A program made the position numbers and the translations under genes. The notes beneath the pieces were generated by a model, which worked only from the letters and a program-made list of their open reading frames with translations, ran no database searches and was not told where the DNA came from. From positions 4,750,501 through 4,814,500 of the forward strand of contig NZ_CP150919.1 in the NCBI RefSeq assembly GCF_039909015.1: 64,000 bases of DNA, given 5' to 3'. Below are positions 7,763 to 16,837 of the stretch, piece after piece. This stretch comes from Pseudomonas grandcourensis (GTDB lineage Bacteria > Pseudomonadota > Gammaproteobacteria > Pseudomonadales > Pseudomonadaceae). Position 1 is the first letter of the stretch. Every line of letters starts with the position of its first letter.

Positions 7763-10162
7763 TTAATTCATCTCCCCCTCAACCCTATCCCTTCCCGCCT
7801 GCTTCGCCGCATAGACCCCCGAATCCGCGCGCAACAGCAAGGCATCGACGCCCTCCCCGACCCGCCAACCGGCAACCCCGAAACTGGCGGTGACCGTACC
7901 GACGCCTTCAATGGGTGAGCTGCGCAAGCCTTGCCACAATTGCTGGGCCAACACATAGGCATGTTCGCCGCTGACATCCGGGCACAGCACCATGAACTCC
8001 TCTCCGCCCAGGCGGCAGAACACATCGGTGCGACGCAGCCGGTGGCCGATCCGCTCGCACACCGCCTGCAACACCCGATCACCGATGGCATGGCCATGCA
8101 GGTCATTGATGCGCTTGAAATGGTCGATATCGAGCATGATCACCGACAGATCCCCACCACCACGCTCCACCCGGGCCATTTCGGTGGTCAGGCGTTCCTG
8201 GAAATGGCGGCGGTTGTGGATACCGGTCAGGGAATCGGTGACAGACAACGCGCGCAACTCCTCTTCCACCCGCTTCATATCGGAAATGTCCGAGATGTAG
8301 CCATGCCAGAGTACACCGCCACCGGGCAGTTCCTCCGGCGTGGCCTCGCCACGCACCCAACGCAGACCCCGTTGCGGCAATTGCACGCGGTACTCCTCGC
8401 GCCAGGGACTGAGGGTGTCGGCCGAGGCGCGGATCGAGGCGCGGACACGGGTGGTGTCCTGGGGGTGAATCCGGGTGAAGATCGCTTCGGCATTGTGCAG
8501 CAGCACATCAGGTTCCAGCTCGTAGATCTCGCGAATGCCGTCGCTCGCATAGATCACGCTGAAACGCCCGTCGAACTCCATCTTGAACTGGTAGATGCCG
8601 CCGGGCACGTGGGCACTGAGTTTCTTCAACAACAGGTCCCGCGCCGCGAGTGCCTCATGGACCCGCTTGCGTTCGGTGATGTCGATGCACACCGCCAGGT
8701 GCCCGACCCACAGGCCTTGCTCGTCGAGCACCGGCGTGGCGAGCATGTTGACCATCAAATGGCTGCCATCGCCACGTACCAGCGTCCACTCCCGCGCCTC
8801 GTGGTCGCCCTCCGCGTCGCCTTCGACCAGCATCGCCTGGCAGGTCGGCACCGGTTTGCCATAGCGTGCGCTCAACTCTGCCGAGCGAGCGACCAGCTCC
8901 CGGGGCAGGTGCAGATTCTCCAGGGTCATGTGCCCCACCACCTCGGCGCTGGAATAGCCAAGCATCTGCTCGGCACCGGCGTTGAAGGTGCTGATGACGC
9001 CGCGCAGGTCGGTGGCGATGATCGCGACCTGGGTGGCGGCATTCAGCACGCCACGCAACTGGCCATGGGTGCCGCGCAGCTCCTGCTCTCGATCGCGCAA
9101 CTCCTGAGTGCGTTGCTCGACCAGCTTCAACGCCCGCTGCCGCTGACTGACCAACACATACAGCAAGGCACTGAGCATCACGCTGAGCAATCCACCCAAC
9201 ACCACCACACTGGTCACGGAGGAATGGTTGGCCTTCACGAACGCGTCGCTGGGCTGGATATCGACTTGATAGTCATGGTCGGCCATACGCAACAGGCGTG
9301 TAGCGGACAGCTCGCTGATGGCCGGCGGGTTGGGTGACTCGAACAGCACTTCGTGCTGGTCTTCGATCGACAAATCGAGGATGCGCACCGAGAGATAGTC
9401 ATGGCTGGCGTCCGGCAGTCCGTCCGCCAGCAACTGGCGCATGCTGATCACAGCCATGACATAACCGTAGGGCTTCGCGGCTTTGAGGTCCTGACTGTTG
9501 CGCTGCGTGACCGGCGCGACCAGCAGCACGCCGCGCGCATAAGCCGGTTCGATACTCACCAGATGCATCGGTTGCGACACCGCCATGCCGCCATGCTGAT
9601 CGGCCCGATCGAGCGTGGCACGCCGCAGCGGCTGGGCCAGCAAGTCGTAACCGAGGGGAGCACCGAGTCTGCTTTGAGTCTGGCTATACAGCACCGCCAC
9701 GTACTCATCTCGCTCGCCGGCCAGTTGCAATTGGCCGTCGGCGTTGAGTTCTCTCAGGGTAAAACTGCTCAAGCCTTCGTCACGCACTCGCTGCTCGAAC
9801 GCCGCCCGCTCGTCACGGGTGACCCGCTGGGCGTAGGAATACGCCTGGGTTCGCAGCAGCAAAGGTCGGGTGTAGCCGTCGAATTCCGCTCGGGACACCG
9901 AATCGGAATTGGCGAAAAACCGGCGCAGGCCGTCGAGGCGCTGCTCCTGATCTTCGAAACGCTCTTCGATACGGCTGTAACGTTCACTGGCCAGCAGTTG
10001 GAAACGTTGCCGCAATTGATGGTGAAACAGATTCAGCGTCGACCACGCCAGCAACCCGGTGAGCACCCCGCCGATCAGCAATACCAGCAGCGCGACCAAC
10101 CAGGCCGAGGCATCTTCGCTGATAAAACCCAGGATCTTGGGGCGCACGGCGTGCAACGACAT
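7763..10162 (-). CDS. Membrane diguanylate cyclase with CHASE and PAS domains
   Basis: A 799-residue inner-membrane signalling enzyme. A transmembrane helix (about residues 20-45) is followed by a periplasmic CHASE sensor (about 70-290), a second helix (about 320-340), a short coiled coil, two PAS/PAC domains and a C-terminal GGDEF domain (about 630-795). The active-site motif is GGEEF (RLGGEEFMVL), and an inhibitory RxxD site (RRTD) sits five residues before it, so cyclase activity with product feedback is expected. No EAL domain is present. The TTG nine bases upstream is less likely than ATG 10162. The ligand is unknown. Confidence 0.9.
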   Translation of the reverse strand: MSLHAVRPKILGFISEDASAWLVALLVLLIGGVLTGLLAWSTLNLFHHQLRQRFQLLASERYSRIEERFEDQEQRLDGLRRFFANSDSVSRAEFDGYTRPLLLRTQAYSYAQRVTRDERAAFEQRVRDEGLSSFTLRELNADGQLQLAGERDEYVAVLYSQTQSRLGAPLGYDLLAQPLRRATLDRADQHGGMAVSQPMHLVSIEPAYARGVLLVAPVTQRNSQDLKAAKPYGYVMAVISMRQLLADGLPDASHDYLSVRILDLSIEDQHEVLFESPNPPAISELSATRLLRMADHDYQVDIQPSDAFVKANHSSVTSVVVLGGLLSVMLSALLYVLVSQRQRALKLVEQRTQELRDREQELRGTHGQLRGVLNAATQVAIIATDLRGVISTFNAGAEQMLGYSSAEVVGHMTLENLHLPRELVARSAELSARYGKPVPTCQAMLVEGDAEGDHEAREWTLVRGDGSHLMVNMLATPVLDEQGLWVGHLAVCIDITERKRVHEALAARDLLLKKLSAHVPGGIYQFKMEFDGRFSVIYASDGIREIYELEPDVLLHNAEAIFTRIHPQDTTRVRASIRASADTLSPWREEYRVQLPQRGLRWVRGEATPEELPGGGVLWHGYISDISDMKRVEEELRALSVTDSLTGIHNRRHFQERLTTEMARVERGGGDLSVIMLDIDHFKRINDLHGHAIGDRVLQAVCERIGHRLRRTDVFCRLGGEEFMVLCPDVSGEHAYVLAQQLWQGLRSSPIEGVGTVTASFGVAGWRVGEGVDALLLRADSGVYAAKQAGRDRVEGEMN

Positions 10163-10305
10163 AGAACGCAACTCAAAACGCCAGGTGCGGGAAAGCCCTT
10201 TGGCCGTGAGTTGAGTTATAGCTATTAGCCACTAATTTGACCAGCACTGATGGGACCCAAGAGCCTTTGAAAATCAAGGCTCTGTGGATCCAGTCACATC
10301 AAGTG

Positions 10306-12576
10306 TCAACGAGCCGTGATTTTCCAGGCGCGATGGATCTTGGCGTTGCGGGAAAAATCCGGATCGATGGTCTGGGCAGTGATCTCCTCGACTGCATAAC
10401 GCTCGCCGAGATTGGCTTCCAGTTCGAACTTGCGGAAGTTGTTGGAGAAGTACAACACGCCGCCGGGTGCCAACCGCGCCATGGCCAGATCGATCAGTTG
10501 CACCTGGTCGCGCTGCACGTCGAAGACACCTTCCATGCGCTTGGAGTTGGAGAACGTCGGCGGGTCGATGAAGATCAGGTCGTACTCGTCACGACTGGCT
10601 TCGAGCCACGCCATCACATCACCCTGCTCCAGGCGGTTCTTGTCGGAGAAACCGTTCAGCGACAGGTTGCGACGCGCCCAGTCCAGATAGGTTTTCGACA
10701 GGTCGACACTGGTGGTGCTGCGCGCGCCGCCCTTGGCCGCATGCACACTGGCCGTCGCGGTGTAGCAGTACAGATTGAGGAAGCGTTTGCCGACCGCCTC
10801 TTTCTGGATACGCATGCGCATCGGCCGATGGTCGAGGAACAGACCGGTGTCGAGGTAGTCGGTGAGGTTCACCAGCAGCTTGATCCCGCCTTCATTGACC
10901 TCGACGAACTTGCCCTGGGCCGCCTGGCGCTCGTACTGCTTGGTGCCGCTCTGACGCTCGCGACGCTTGACCACCACACGGCTCTTGTCGATGTTCAACG
11001 CCTGCGGGATGGCTGCCAGGGCATCGAACATGCGCCCCGAGGCCTTTTCCGGGTCGATGGATTTCGGCGCGGCGTATTCCTGGACGTGGACCCAATCGTG
11101 ATACAGGTCGATGGCCATGGAGTATTCCGGCATGTCGGCATCGTACACGCGGTAGCAGTCGATGCCTTCACGCTTGACCCACTTGCCCATGGCCTTGAGG
11201 TTCTTTTGCAGGCGGTTGGCGAACATCTGCCCGCCTTCGCTCAGGCGCGGCTGCTCGATCACCGGAGCCGGTGCCGGCGTCGGTTTGATCGGGTTGCCGT
11301 TTTTGTTGAACTTGCGCTCTTGCGGTTCGTTCGGCGCCTGATCGTAGGCGGCTTGCTCGCGCTCGACCTGGCGCTGTTCCGGAGTACGACGCTCGCCGGT
11401 GACGAACTGGTCCGGCAGCACCTTGATCAGCAACAGCTTGCACGGCAAGGCGCCGTTCCAGAACGAATACTGCTTGTGGCTGCGAATGCCCATGCGCTTG
11501 CCCAGGTCCGGCGCACCGGTGAACACCGCCGCTTCCCAGTTCAGGCAGGCCTGACGCAGGCGCTCGCCGAGGTTCTGGTAGAGGTAGAGCAGGCTCGCCT
11601 CATCGCCCAGACGCTCGCCGTACGGAGGGTTGCAGATCACCAGGCCTTTCTGGTTCTGGTCCGGGCGCGGCTCGAAAGTCGCGACTTCGCCCTGGTAGAT
11701 CTTGATCCACTCGCTCAGGCCGGCACGCTCGACGTTATTGCGACCCGGTTGAATCAGTCGCGGATCGGCTTCGTAGCCGCGGATCCACAACGGTGTCTTG
11801 GCCAGGCCGGCAGCGGCGCGTTCGGACGCTTCTTCGTGCAGCTTTTTCCACAGCGCCGGGACGTGACCGAGCCAGGCGGTGAAGCCCCACTGCTCGCGAC
11901 GCAGGTTCGGCGCGATGTCGGCGGCGATCATCGCCGCTTCCACCAGGAAGGTGCCGACACCGCACATCGGGTCGGCCAGTGCGCCGCCTTCGGCCGCGAT
12001 ACGTGGCCAGCCGGAACGGATCAGGATGGCGGCCGCGAGGTTTTCCTTGAGCGGCGCCGCACCTTGCTGCAGGCGATAGCCGCGCTGGTGCAGGCTGTGG
12101 CCCGACAGGTCCAGGGAAAGAATGGCTTCGCCACGGTCCAGGCGCAGGTGAATGCGCAGGTCCGGGTTGAGCTTGTCGATGGACGGACGGTCGCCTTGCG
12201 GGGTGCGCAGTTTGTCGACGATGGCGTCCTTGACCTTAAGCGCGCCGAAGTGGGTGTTGTCGATACCCGAGCCATGGCCGCTGAATTCGACGGCCAGGGT
12301 GCCGTCATTGAGCATGTGGTCTTGCCACTCGATGTCCAGCACGCCGTGGTACAGGTCTTCGGCGTCCTTCATCGGGAAACGCTTGAGCACCAGCAGCACG
12401 CGGTTGGCCAGGCGCGACCACAGGCACAGGCGATAAGCGGTTTCCATGGTGGCCATGCCGCGCACGGCAGAGGTGTGCTCGCGCGCTTCCTCAAGGCCAA
12501 GCCCGACGGCTTCCTCGATGAGCAGGCCTTCAAGGCCTTTTGGGCAAGTGAGGAAGAGTTCGAAATGATCGGACAT
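10306..12576 (-). CDS. rlmKL: Bifunctional 23S rRNA methyltransferase RlmKL
   Basis: The protein methylates 23S rRNA at G2445 (N2, RlmL half) and G2069 (N7, RlmK half). The 756-residue product has an N-terminal THUMP region, the RlmL methyltransferase with the NPPYGERL motif (about residue 310), a linker rich in charged residues, and a C-terminal RlmK methyltransferase with DPPTFSNSKRM (about residue 680). MSDHFELFLTCPKGLE at 12576 is the family-typical start; the 12 codons before it have no support. Length equals the usual fused form of gamma-proteobacteria. Confidence 0.95.
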   Translation of the reverse strand: MSDHFELFLTCPKGLEGLLIEEAVGLGLEEAREHTSAVRGMATMETAYRLCLWSRLANRVLLVLKRFPMKDAEDLYHGVLDIEWQDHMLNDGTLAVEFSGHGSGIDNTHFGALKVKDAIVDKLRTPQGDRPSIDKLNPDLRIHLRLDRGEAILSLDLSGHSLHQRGYRLQQGAAPLKENLAAAILIRSGWPRIAAEGGALADPMCGVGTFLVEAAMIAADIAPNLRREQWGFTAWLGHVPALWKKLHEEASERAAAGLAKTPLWIRGYEADPRLIQPGRNNVERAGLSEWIKIYQGEVATFEPRPDQNQKGLVICNPPYGERLGDEASLLYLYQNLGERLRQACLNWEAAVFTGAPDLGKRMGIRSHKQYSFWNGALPCKLLLIKVLPDQFVTGERRTPEQRQVEREQAAYDQAPNEPQERKFNKNGNPIKPTPAPAPVIEQPRLSEGGQMFANRLQKNLKAMGKWVKREGIDCYRVYDADMPEYSMAIDLYHDWVHVQEYAAPKSIDPEKASGRMFDALAAIPQALNIDKSRVVVKRRERQSGTKQYERQAAQGKFVEVNEGGIKLLVNLTDYLDTGLFLDHRPMRMRIQKEAVGKRFLNLYCYTATASVHAAKGGARSTTSVDLSKTYLDWARRNLSLNGFSDKNRLEQGDVMAWLEASRDEYDLIFIDPPTFSNSKRMEGVFDVQRDQVQLIDLAMARLAPGGVLYFSNNFRKFELEANLGERYAVEEITAQTIDPDFSRNAKIHRAWKITAR

Positions 12577-13106
12577 GGGAATTCCAGAACCTTTAGCTGA
12601 GTGACCGGGCAACGCATTGCCGGTCCGGTTTTCAATCAGGCGCTTTTCTTGAAGAGCGCCCGCGTGGCACGAAGGTGTGCCGTTCCACCCCTGCTGCCCG
12701 GGTTAAGTGAGCTTAGATGCAAGGACAGATAAAAAAGTTGATGCAACAAAATGTCATAAGTCGACCCTTCGTCGAATAGTGCTTCCCGGCAACGGGAGCC
12801 ATTCTCAGTAAAGGATTAAGCCCATCATCCAGCGCAGAGCCGATCATACCGGGGTTTGGCCAATAAATACGCTACAAACGCTCTGTTACTTATGGCGTTA
12901 GCACATGAATGGTTACGTCCTTATGACAAAACGATCATTCCCTCGATGTGACGCATTGGTTAGAACTCAATACAGGTTGGCGCCGCAATGACGCCAACAC
13001 CTTGGCTCGTCACGCCGGCAACGAGCCACCAACGGCAGAGTTTTTCTGCCAGACCTCAATAGAGGTCGACGCGATAAATACAGTCAACAAGTGAGGGCAA
13101 CACCCT
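12577..13106. other. Intergenic region rlmKL-rmf
   Basis: 530 bases without a convincing gene. It holds the divergent promoters of rlmKL and rmf. The distal half has AT-rich stretches suited to a growth-phase promoter. The last 130 bases carry two strong hairpins, listed separately. I saw no conserved small ORF. Confidence 0.6.
12976..13027 (+). promoter_or_regulatory. Tandem hairpins in the rmf leader
   Basis: Hairpin 1: GTTGGCG (12976-12982) pairs with CGCCAAC (12992-12998). Hairpin 2: TGGCTCGT (13003-13010) pairs with ACGAGCCA (13020-13027). No T run follows either, so they are not terminators. They lie 80-130 bases before the rmf start and would be part of its 5' untranslated region if transcription begins upstream; a role in mRNA stability or translation is inference. 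Confidence 0.5.
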
Positions 13107-13322
13107 ATGAGAAGACTTAAGCGTGATCCGTTGGAAAGAGCATTTTTGCGCGGATATCAATATGGCGTTGGTGGTAAATCCCGTGAGCTTTGCCCATTTA
13201 CTCTACCGTCGGTACGTCAAGCCTGGATCAACGGCTGGCGAGAAGGACGCGGCGACAACTGGGACGGTATGACCGGCACTGCGGGAATCCACAGACTCAA
13301 CGAACTTCACGCCGTCGGCTAA
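13107..13322 (+). CDS. rmf: Ribosome modulation factor
   Basis: A 71-residue basic protein that binds 70S ribosomes in stationary phase, promotes dimerisation to 100S particles and halts translation. The sequence MRRLKRDPLERAFLRGYQ, the PFTLPSVRQAWINGWREGR core and the length are diagnostic. GAGGGCAAC lies before the ATG. The gene is monocistronic, with its own terminator, and stands next to pyrD as in other pseudomonads. Confidence 0.96.
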   Translation: MRRLKRDPLERAFLRGYQYGVGGKSRELCPFTLPSVRQAWINGWREGRGDNWDGMTGTAGIHRLNELHAVG

Positions 13323-13410
13323 TTACAGGGCACAACACTCCGACACGACAATCTGACTTTGTACTGAATTAACCACGCACGTCCCATCCGGACGGCGGGC
13401 TCCGGCCCAG

Positions 13411-13435
13411 GGGCTCCTTTATGGAGCCCTTTTTT
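13411..13435 (+). terminator. Intrinsic terminator of rmf
   Basis: GGGCTCC (13411-13417) pairs with GGAGCCC (13423-13429) over a five-base loop, followed by six T. Confidence 0.92.
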
Positions 13436-13468
13436 ATGCCTGTCCCATACACCATTACCTACATGGGG

Positions 13469-14488
13469 TCAGCGTAGCGCTGCGATTGCGTCTACCGACT
13501 CACGAATCAGCGCAGGGCCTTTGTAGATGAAGCCGGAGTAGATCTGCACCAGGCTCGCGCCCGCAGCGATTTTCTCAGCCGCGTGCTTGCCTTCGGTAAT
13601 GCCGCCGGCAGCGATGATCGGCAGGCGACCAGCCAGCTCCGACGCCAGCACTTGCACCGTGTGGGTGCTCTTGTCGCGAACCGGCGCGCCGGACAGACCG
13701 CCGGCTTCTTCGCCGTGCTCCATGCCTTCGACGCCTACGCGGCTCAGGGTGGTGTTGGTGGCGATGACCGCATCCATCCCGGTTTCGATCAGCGCTTGCG
13801 CAACTTGTGCGGTTTCTTCGTCGCTCATGTCCGGTGCGATCTTGATCGCCAGCGGTACATGCTTGCCATGACGCAATGCCAGTTCCGCGCGGCGTTCGGC
13901 CAGATCGGCCAGCAACTGCTTGAGCGAGTCACCGAATTGCAGGCTGCGCAGGCCCGGCGTGTTCGGCGAACTGACATTGACCGTCACATAGCTGGCGTGG
14001 GCGTAGACCTTGTCCAGGCAGATCAGGTAGTCGTCCACGGCACGCTCGACCGGCGTATCGAAATTCTTGCCGATGTTGATGCCCAGCACGCCTTTGTACT
14101 TGGCCGCCGCCACGCGGGCCAGCAGGTGATCGACGCCGAGGTTGTTGAAACCCATGCGGTTGATGATCGCCTCGGCTTCCGGCAAGCGGAACAGGCGTGG
14201 CTTCGGGTTGCCCGGCTGTGGACGCGGCGTGATGGTGCCGATTTCGACAAAACCGAAACCCAGTTGGGCGAAACCATCGATGGCCGCGCCGTTCTTGTCC
14301 AGGCCGGCGGCCAGCCCCACCGGATTCGGGAAGTCCAGGCCCATGACATTCACCGGCAGCTTCGCCGGGGCCTTGCACAACAAGCCGTTGAGCCCAAGAC
14401 GCCCGCCCGCGCCGATCAGGTCCAGGGACAGATCGTGGGAGGTTTCCGGGGAGAGTTTGAACAACAGCTGACGGGCCAGGGTGTACAT
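13469..14488 (-). CDS. pyrD: Dihydroorotate dehydrogenase (quinone), class 2
   Basis: The enzyme oxidises dihydroorotate to orotate in pyrimidine synthesis, passing electrons to quinone at the inner membrane. The 339-residue protein has the N-terminal amphipathic helix region ([19 protein letters not shown]), the substrate motif [11 protein letters not shown] near residue 175, with a serine base typical of class 2, and the FMN phosphate site AAGGI near the end. The start MYTLARQ at 14488 matches the family; the 18 upstream codons do not. It is divergent from nasS. Confidence 0.96.
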   Translation of the reverse strand: MYTLARQLLFKLSPETSHDLSLDLIGAGGRLGLNGLLCKAPAKLPVNVMGLDFPNPVGLAAGLDKNGAAIDGFAQLGFGFVEIGTITPRPQPGNPKPRLFRLPEAEAIINRMGFNNLGVDHLLARVAAAKYKGVLGINIGKNFDTPVERAVDDYLICLDKVYAHASYVTVNVSSPNTPGLRSLQFGDSLKQLLADLAERRAELALRHGKHVPLAIKIAPDMSDEETAQVAQALIETGMDAVIATNTTLSRVGVEGMEHGEEAGGLSGAPVRDKSTHTVQVLASELAGRLPIIAAGGITEGKHAAEKIAAGASLVQIYSGFIYKGPALIRESVDAIAALR

Positions 14489-14582
14489 GGGCGGATTTGA
14501 CTCGATTGGCGGCGAATTGAGGTGGCGATTATAGCCGGGCAACGGGGCGGCAAGCGAGGCGCGTGATCAAATCAACGGTTAA

Positions 14583-14598
14583 TGGCATATGCCTTGCA
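14583..14598 (+). promoter_or_regulatory. Sigma-54 promoter of nasST
   Basis: TGGCATATGCCTTGCA has GG and GC separated by ten bases, matching the -24/-12 consensus of RpoN promoters. Transcription would begin near 14609, five bases before the first leader hairpin. Confidence 0.75.
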
Positions 14599-14613
14599 CC
14601 ACTCTGGGTACCA

Positions 14614-14700
14614 GCACCCATGCCAACGACGGAATGGGTGCAAAGACAATGGCGTCGTCCCCGGCCTGCTCATGCAAGCACTCGGGACGACGTTTTTTTT
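14614..14700 (+). promoter_or_regulatory. ANTAR-type antitermination leader of nasST
   Basis: First hairpin 14614-14641 (GCACCCAT/ATGGGTGC, one mismatch, then CC/GG) presents the six-base loop AACGAC at 14625-14630. A second, weak hairpin 14645-14656 (GAC/GTC) has the loop AATGGC. Both loops have A at position 1 and G at position 4, the feature recognised by ANTAR proteins. The terminator that follows pairs CGTCGTCCC (14653-14661) with GGGACGACG (14684-14692) and ends in eight T. The second hairpin and the terminator share bases 14653-14656, so they exclude each other. NasT encoded just downstream is the expected binder. Confidence 0.78.
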
Positions 14701-14716
14701 GCAAGGTGAACACGCG

Positions 14717-15928
14717 ATGAACGAACCGTCAGCCGGCCCTCTGGCCTGGGTCAATGGCAGCGATGCCCCGGAAAAAACCGAAATCAATCTCGGCTTCATG
14801 GCCTTGAGCGACTGTGCCTCGGTGGTTGTCGCCGCCACCCAGGGCTTCGCCCAGCCCCACGGCTTGACCCTGAACCTCAAGCGGCAATCGTCCTGGGCCA
14901 ACCTGCGGGACAAACTGGTCAGCGGCGAACTCGATGCCGCCCACAGCCTCTACGGCCTGGTTTACGCCGTTCACCTGGGCATCGGTGGCGTGGCCGCGAC
15001 CGACATGGCCGTGCTGATGGGCCTGAATCAGAACGGCCAGAGCATCAACCTGTCCCGCGGCTTGCAGGCGCTTGGAGTGACCAGTCCTGAAGCACTGGAT
15101 CGGCACGTGCACCAAACTCGCTCAAAACTCACCTTCGCCCAGACGTTTCCCACCGGCACCCACGCCATGTGGCTGTATTACTGGCTCGCCAGCCAGGGCA
15201 TTCACCCGCTGCTGGATGTCGACAGCGTGGTGGTGCCGCCACCGCAGATGGTCGCGCACCTGCGGGCCGGTCGAATCGACGGCTTCTGCGTCGGTGAACC
15301 CTGGTCCGCCAGCGCCGTGCAACAGGACCTCGGTTTCACCCTGGCCACGACTCAGACCATCTGGCCCGATCATCCGGAAAAGGTCCTCGGCTGCACCCGT
15401 GCGTTCGTCGAGCAATACCCCAATACCGCCCGGGTGTTGGTGATGGCGGTTCTGGAAGCCAGCCGCTTCATCGAAGAAAGCACCGAGAATCGCCGCAGTA
15501 CCGCACAATTGCTCAGTGCCGTGCAGTACCTTGACGCACCACTGGACTGCATCGAACCACGCCTGCTGGGCGAATACGCCGACGGCCTTGGCCACCGCTG
15601 GCAAGACCCGCACGCGCTGCGCTTGCACGGGAATGGCGAGGTCAACCTGCCGTACCTGTCCGACGGCATGTGGTTCATGACCCAGTTCCGCCGCTGGGGC
15701 TTGTTGCGCGAAGATCCGGACTATCTCGCGGTGGCCCGGCAGGTCCAGCAACTGGACCTCTACCGTGAAGCCGCCCGTGCCGTCGGCGTCGCTTCATCAG
15801 CCGAGGAAATGCGTAGCAGTCAGTTGATCGACGGCAAGATCTGGGACGGCTCGGACCCGGCCGGTTATGCCCGCAGTTTCAAACTGCACGCCATGAGCGA
15901 CAGCTCGCATCGATCCGCCAGCCGCTGA
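14717..15928 (+). CDS. nasS: Nitrate sensor NasS
   Basis: NasS resembles the periplasmic nitrate-binding proteins of ABC transporters (NrtA/NasF), but the 403-residue product has no signal peptide or lipobox, so it is cytosolic. In the known two-component pair, NasS holds NasT when nitrate is absent and releases it when nitrate or nitrite binds. The NrtA-like fold is visible from INLGFMALSDCASVVVA (residue 23 on) to PYLSDGMWFMTQFRRWG. AAGGTGA stands seven bases before ATG 14717. It is 15 bases from nasT. An intrinsic terminator precedes it, so expression should depend on read-through. Confidence 0.92.
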   Translation: MNEPSAGPLAWVNGSDAPEKTEINLGFMALSDCASVVVAATQGFAQPHGLTLNLKRQSSWANLRDKLVSGELDAAHSLYGLVYAVHLGIGGVAATDMAVLMGLNQNGQSINLSRGLQALGVTSPEALDRHVHQTRSKLTFAQTFPTGTHAMWLYYWLASQGIHPLLDVDSVVVPPPQMVAHLRAGRIDGFCVGEPWSASAVQQDLGFTLATTQTIWPDHPEKVLGCTRAFVEQYPNTARVLVMAVLEASRFIEESTENRRSTAQLLSAVQYLDAPLDCIEPRLLGEYADGLGHRWQDPHALRLHGNGEVNLPYLSDGMWFMTQFRRWGLLREDPDYLAVARQVQQLDLYREAARAVGVASSAEEMRSSQLIDGKIWDGSDPAGYARSFKLHAMSDSSHRSASR

Positions 15929-15943
15929 CAGGAGACCACGAAC

Positions 15944-16519
15944 ATGCTGCGTATCCTGCTGATCAACGACACCGCCAAGAAAGTCGGACGCCTGAAGGCC
16001 GCCCTGACCGAGGCCGGATTCGAAGTGATCGATGAATCCGGCCTGACCATCGACTTGCCCGAACGCGTCGAAACGGTGCGTCCGGATGTGATTCTGATCG
16101 ATACCGAGTCACCGGGCCGCGATGTCATGGAACAAGTGGTGCTGGTGACTCGCGACCAGCCACGACCGATTGTGATGTTCACGGACGAACACGACCCCGA
16201 CGTGATGCGCCAGGCGATCAAGTCCGGGGTCAGCGCCTACATCGTCGAAGGCATTCACGCACAACGCCTGCAGCCGATTCTCGACGTGGCCATGGCACGC
16301 TTCGAAAGCGACCAGGCCTTGCGTGCCCAGTTGCATGCCCGCGACCAGCAATTGGCCGAGCGCAAGCGCATCGAACTGGCCAAGGGGCTGCTGATGAAAA
16401 TGAAGGACTGCAACGAGGAGGAGGCCTACACGCTGATGCGCCGCCAGGCGATGAGCCGCCAGCAGAAGCTGATTCAAGTGGCGGAACAGATTATTGCCAT
16501 GAGTGAATTATTGGGTTGA
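15944..16519 (+). CDS. nasT: ANTAR-domain antitermination regulator NasT
   Basis: The 191-residue protein has a receiver-like N-terminal domain (residues 1-120, DTESPGRD in the phosphoacceptor region, probably a pseudo-receiver) and a C-terminal ANTAR RNA-binding domain (about 130-185, RIELAKGLLMKMKDCNEEEA followed by MSRQQKLIQVAEQII). ANTAR proteins bind paired hexaloop hairpins and prevent formation of an adjacent terminator. Three such leaders exist in this window, before nasS, nasA and nirB. GGAG precedes the ATG. A long palindromic repeat follows directly and may end the transcript. Confidence 0.95.
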   Translation: MLRILLINDTAKKVGRLKAALTEAGFEVIDESGLTIDLPERVETVRPDVILIDTESPGRDVMEQVVLVTRDQPRPIVMFTDEHDPDVMRQAIKSGVSAYIVEGIHAQRLQPILDVAMARFESDQALRAQLHARDQQLAERKRIELAKGLLMKMKDCNEEEAYTLMRRQAMSRQQKLIQVAEQIIAMSELLG

Positions 16520-16524
16520 ACAAC

Positions 16525-16612
16525 AAAAGATCGCAGCCTTCGGCAGCTCCTACAGGGGAATGTGTGCACCCCGTAGGAGCTGCCGAAGGCTGCGATCTTT
16601 TTGCTTTACACA
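16525..16612. repeat. Long palindromic repeat, family A
   Basis: Inverted repeat with the same arms as 3222-3300 (core GCAGCCTTCGGCAGC), ending in a T run. It follows nasT by five bases and can serve as its transcription end. Confidence 0.85.
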
Positions 16613-16623
16613 AATTTCCGATA

Positions 16624-16639
16624 TGGCACAGATCTCGCT
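16624..16639 (+). promoter_or_regulatory. Sigma-54 promoter of nasA
   Basis: TGGCACAGATCTCGCT has a consensus TGGCAC -24 element and GC ten bases after GG; only the -12 box deviates (CGC instead of TGC). Predicted start near 16650, four bases before the first hairpin of the leader. Confidence 0.72.
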
Positions 16640-16653
16640 TAGTAATCACCACA

Positions 16654-16737
16654 GGTAACCAACGGCGGTTGCCCCACCTACGACAAAGACGTCGCTCACC
16701 TCATTTGCCCTTGGCGGATCGGGTGGCGGCGTTTTTT
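16654..16737 (+). promoter_or_regulatory. ANTAR-type antitermination leader of nasA
   Basis: Hairpin 1 pairs GGTAACC (16654-16660) with GGTTGCC (16667-16673), including one G-T pair, around loop AACGGC. Hairpin 2 pairs CGAC (16681-16684) with GTCG (16691-16694) around loop AAAGAC. Both loops have A1 and G4. A terminator follows: CGTCGC and CACC (16690-16700, one bulged T) pair with GGTGGCGGCG (16722-16731), then six T. Hairpin 2 overlaps the 5' arm of the terminator, as needed for antitermination by NasT. Confidence 0.82.
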
Positions 16738-16837
16738 CGTTTTGGCCCCACAGCACGGGGCCGGTGGTGCGGCCGTATCGGCGCCCCACCTGCAAGCTCA
16801 TGACTCCTTTCGAGACTCTTCACAGCTGAGGTGCGCA

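Noticed and set aside
10237..12600. 787-codon plus-strand frame
   Set aside because: Antisense shadow of rlmKL; no domain recognised.
14598..14609. ACC/GGT hairpin with loop ACTCTG as a possible first ANTAR hairpin
   Set aside because: The loop has C at position 4, and the site overlaps the sigma-54 promoter and start, so it would not be transcribed. The pair at 14614 and 14645 fits better.
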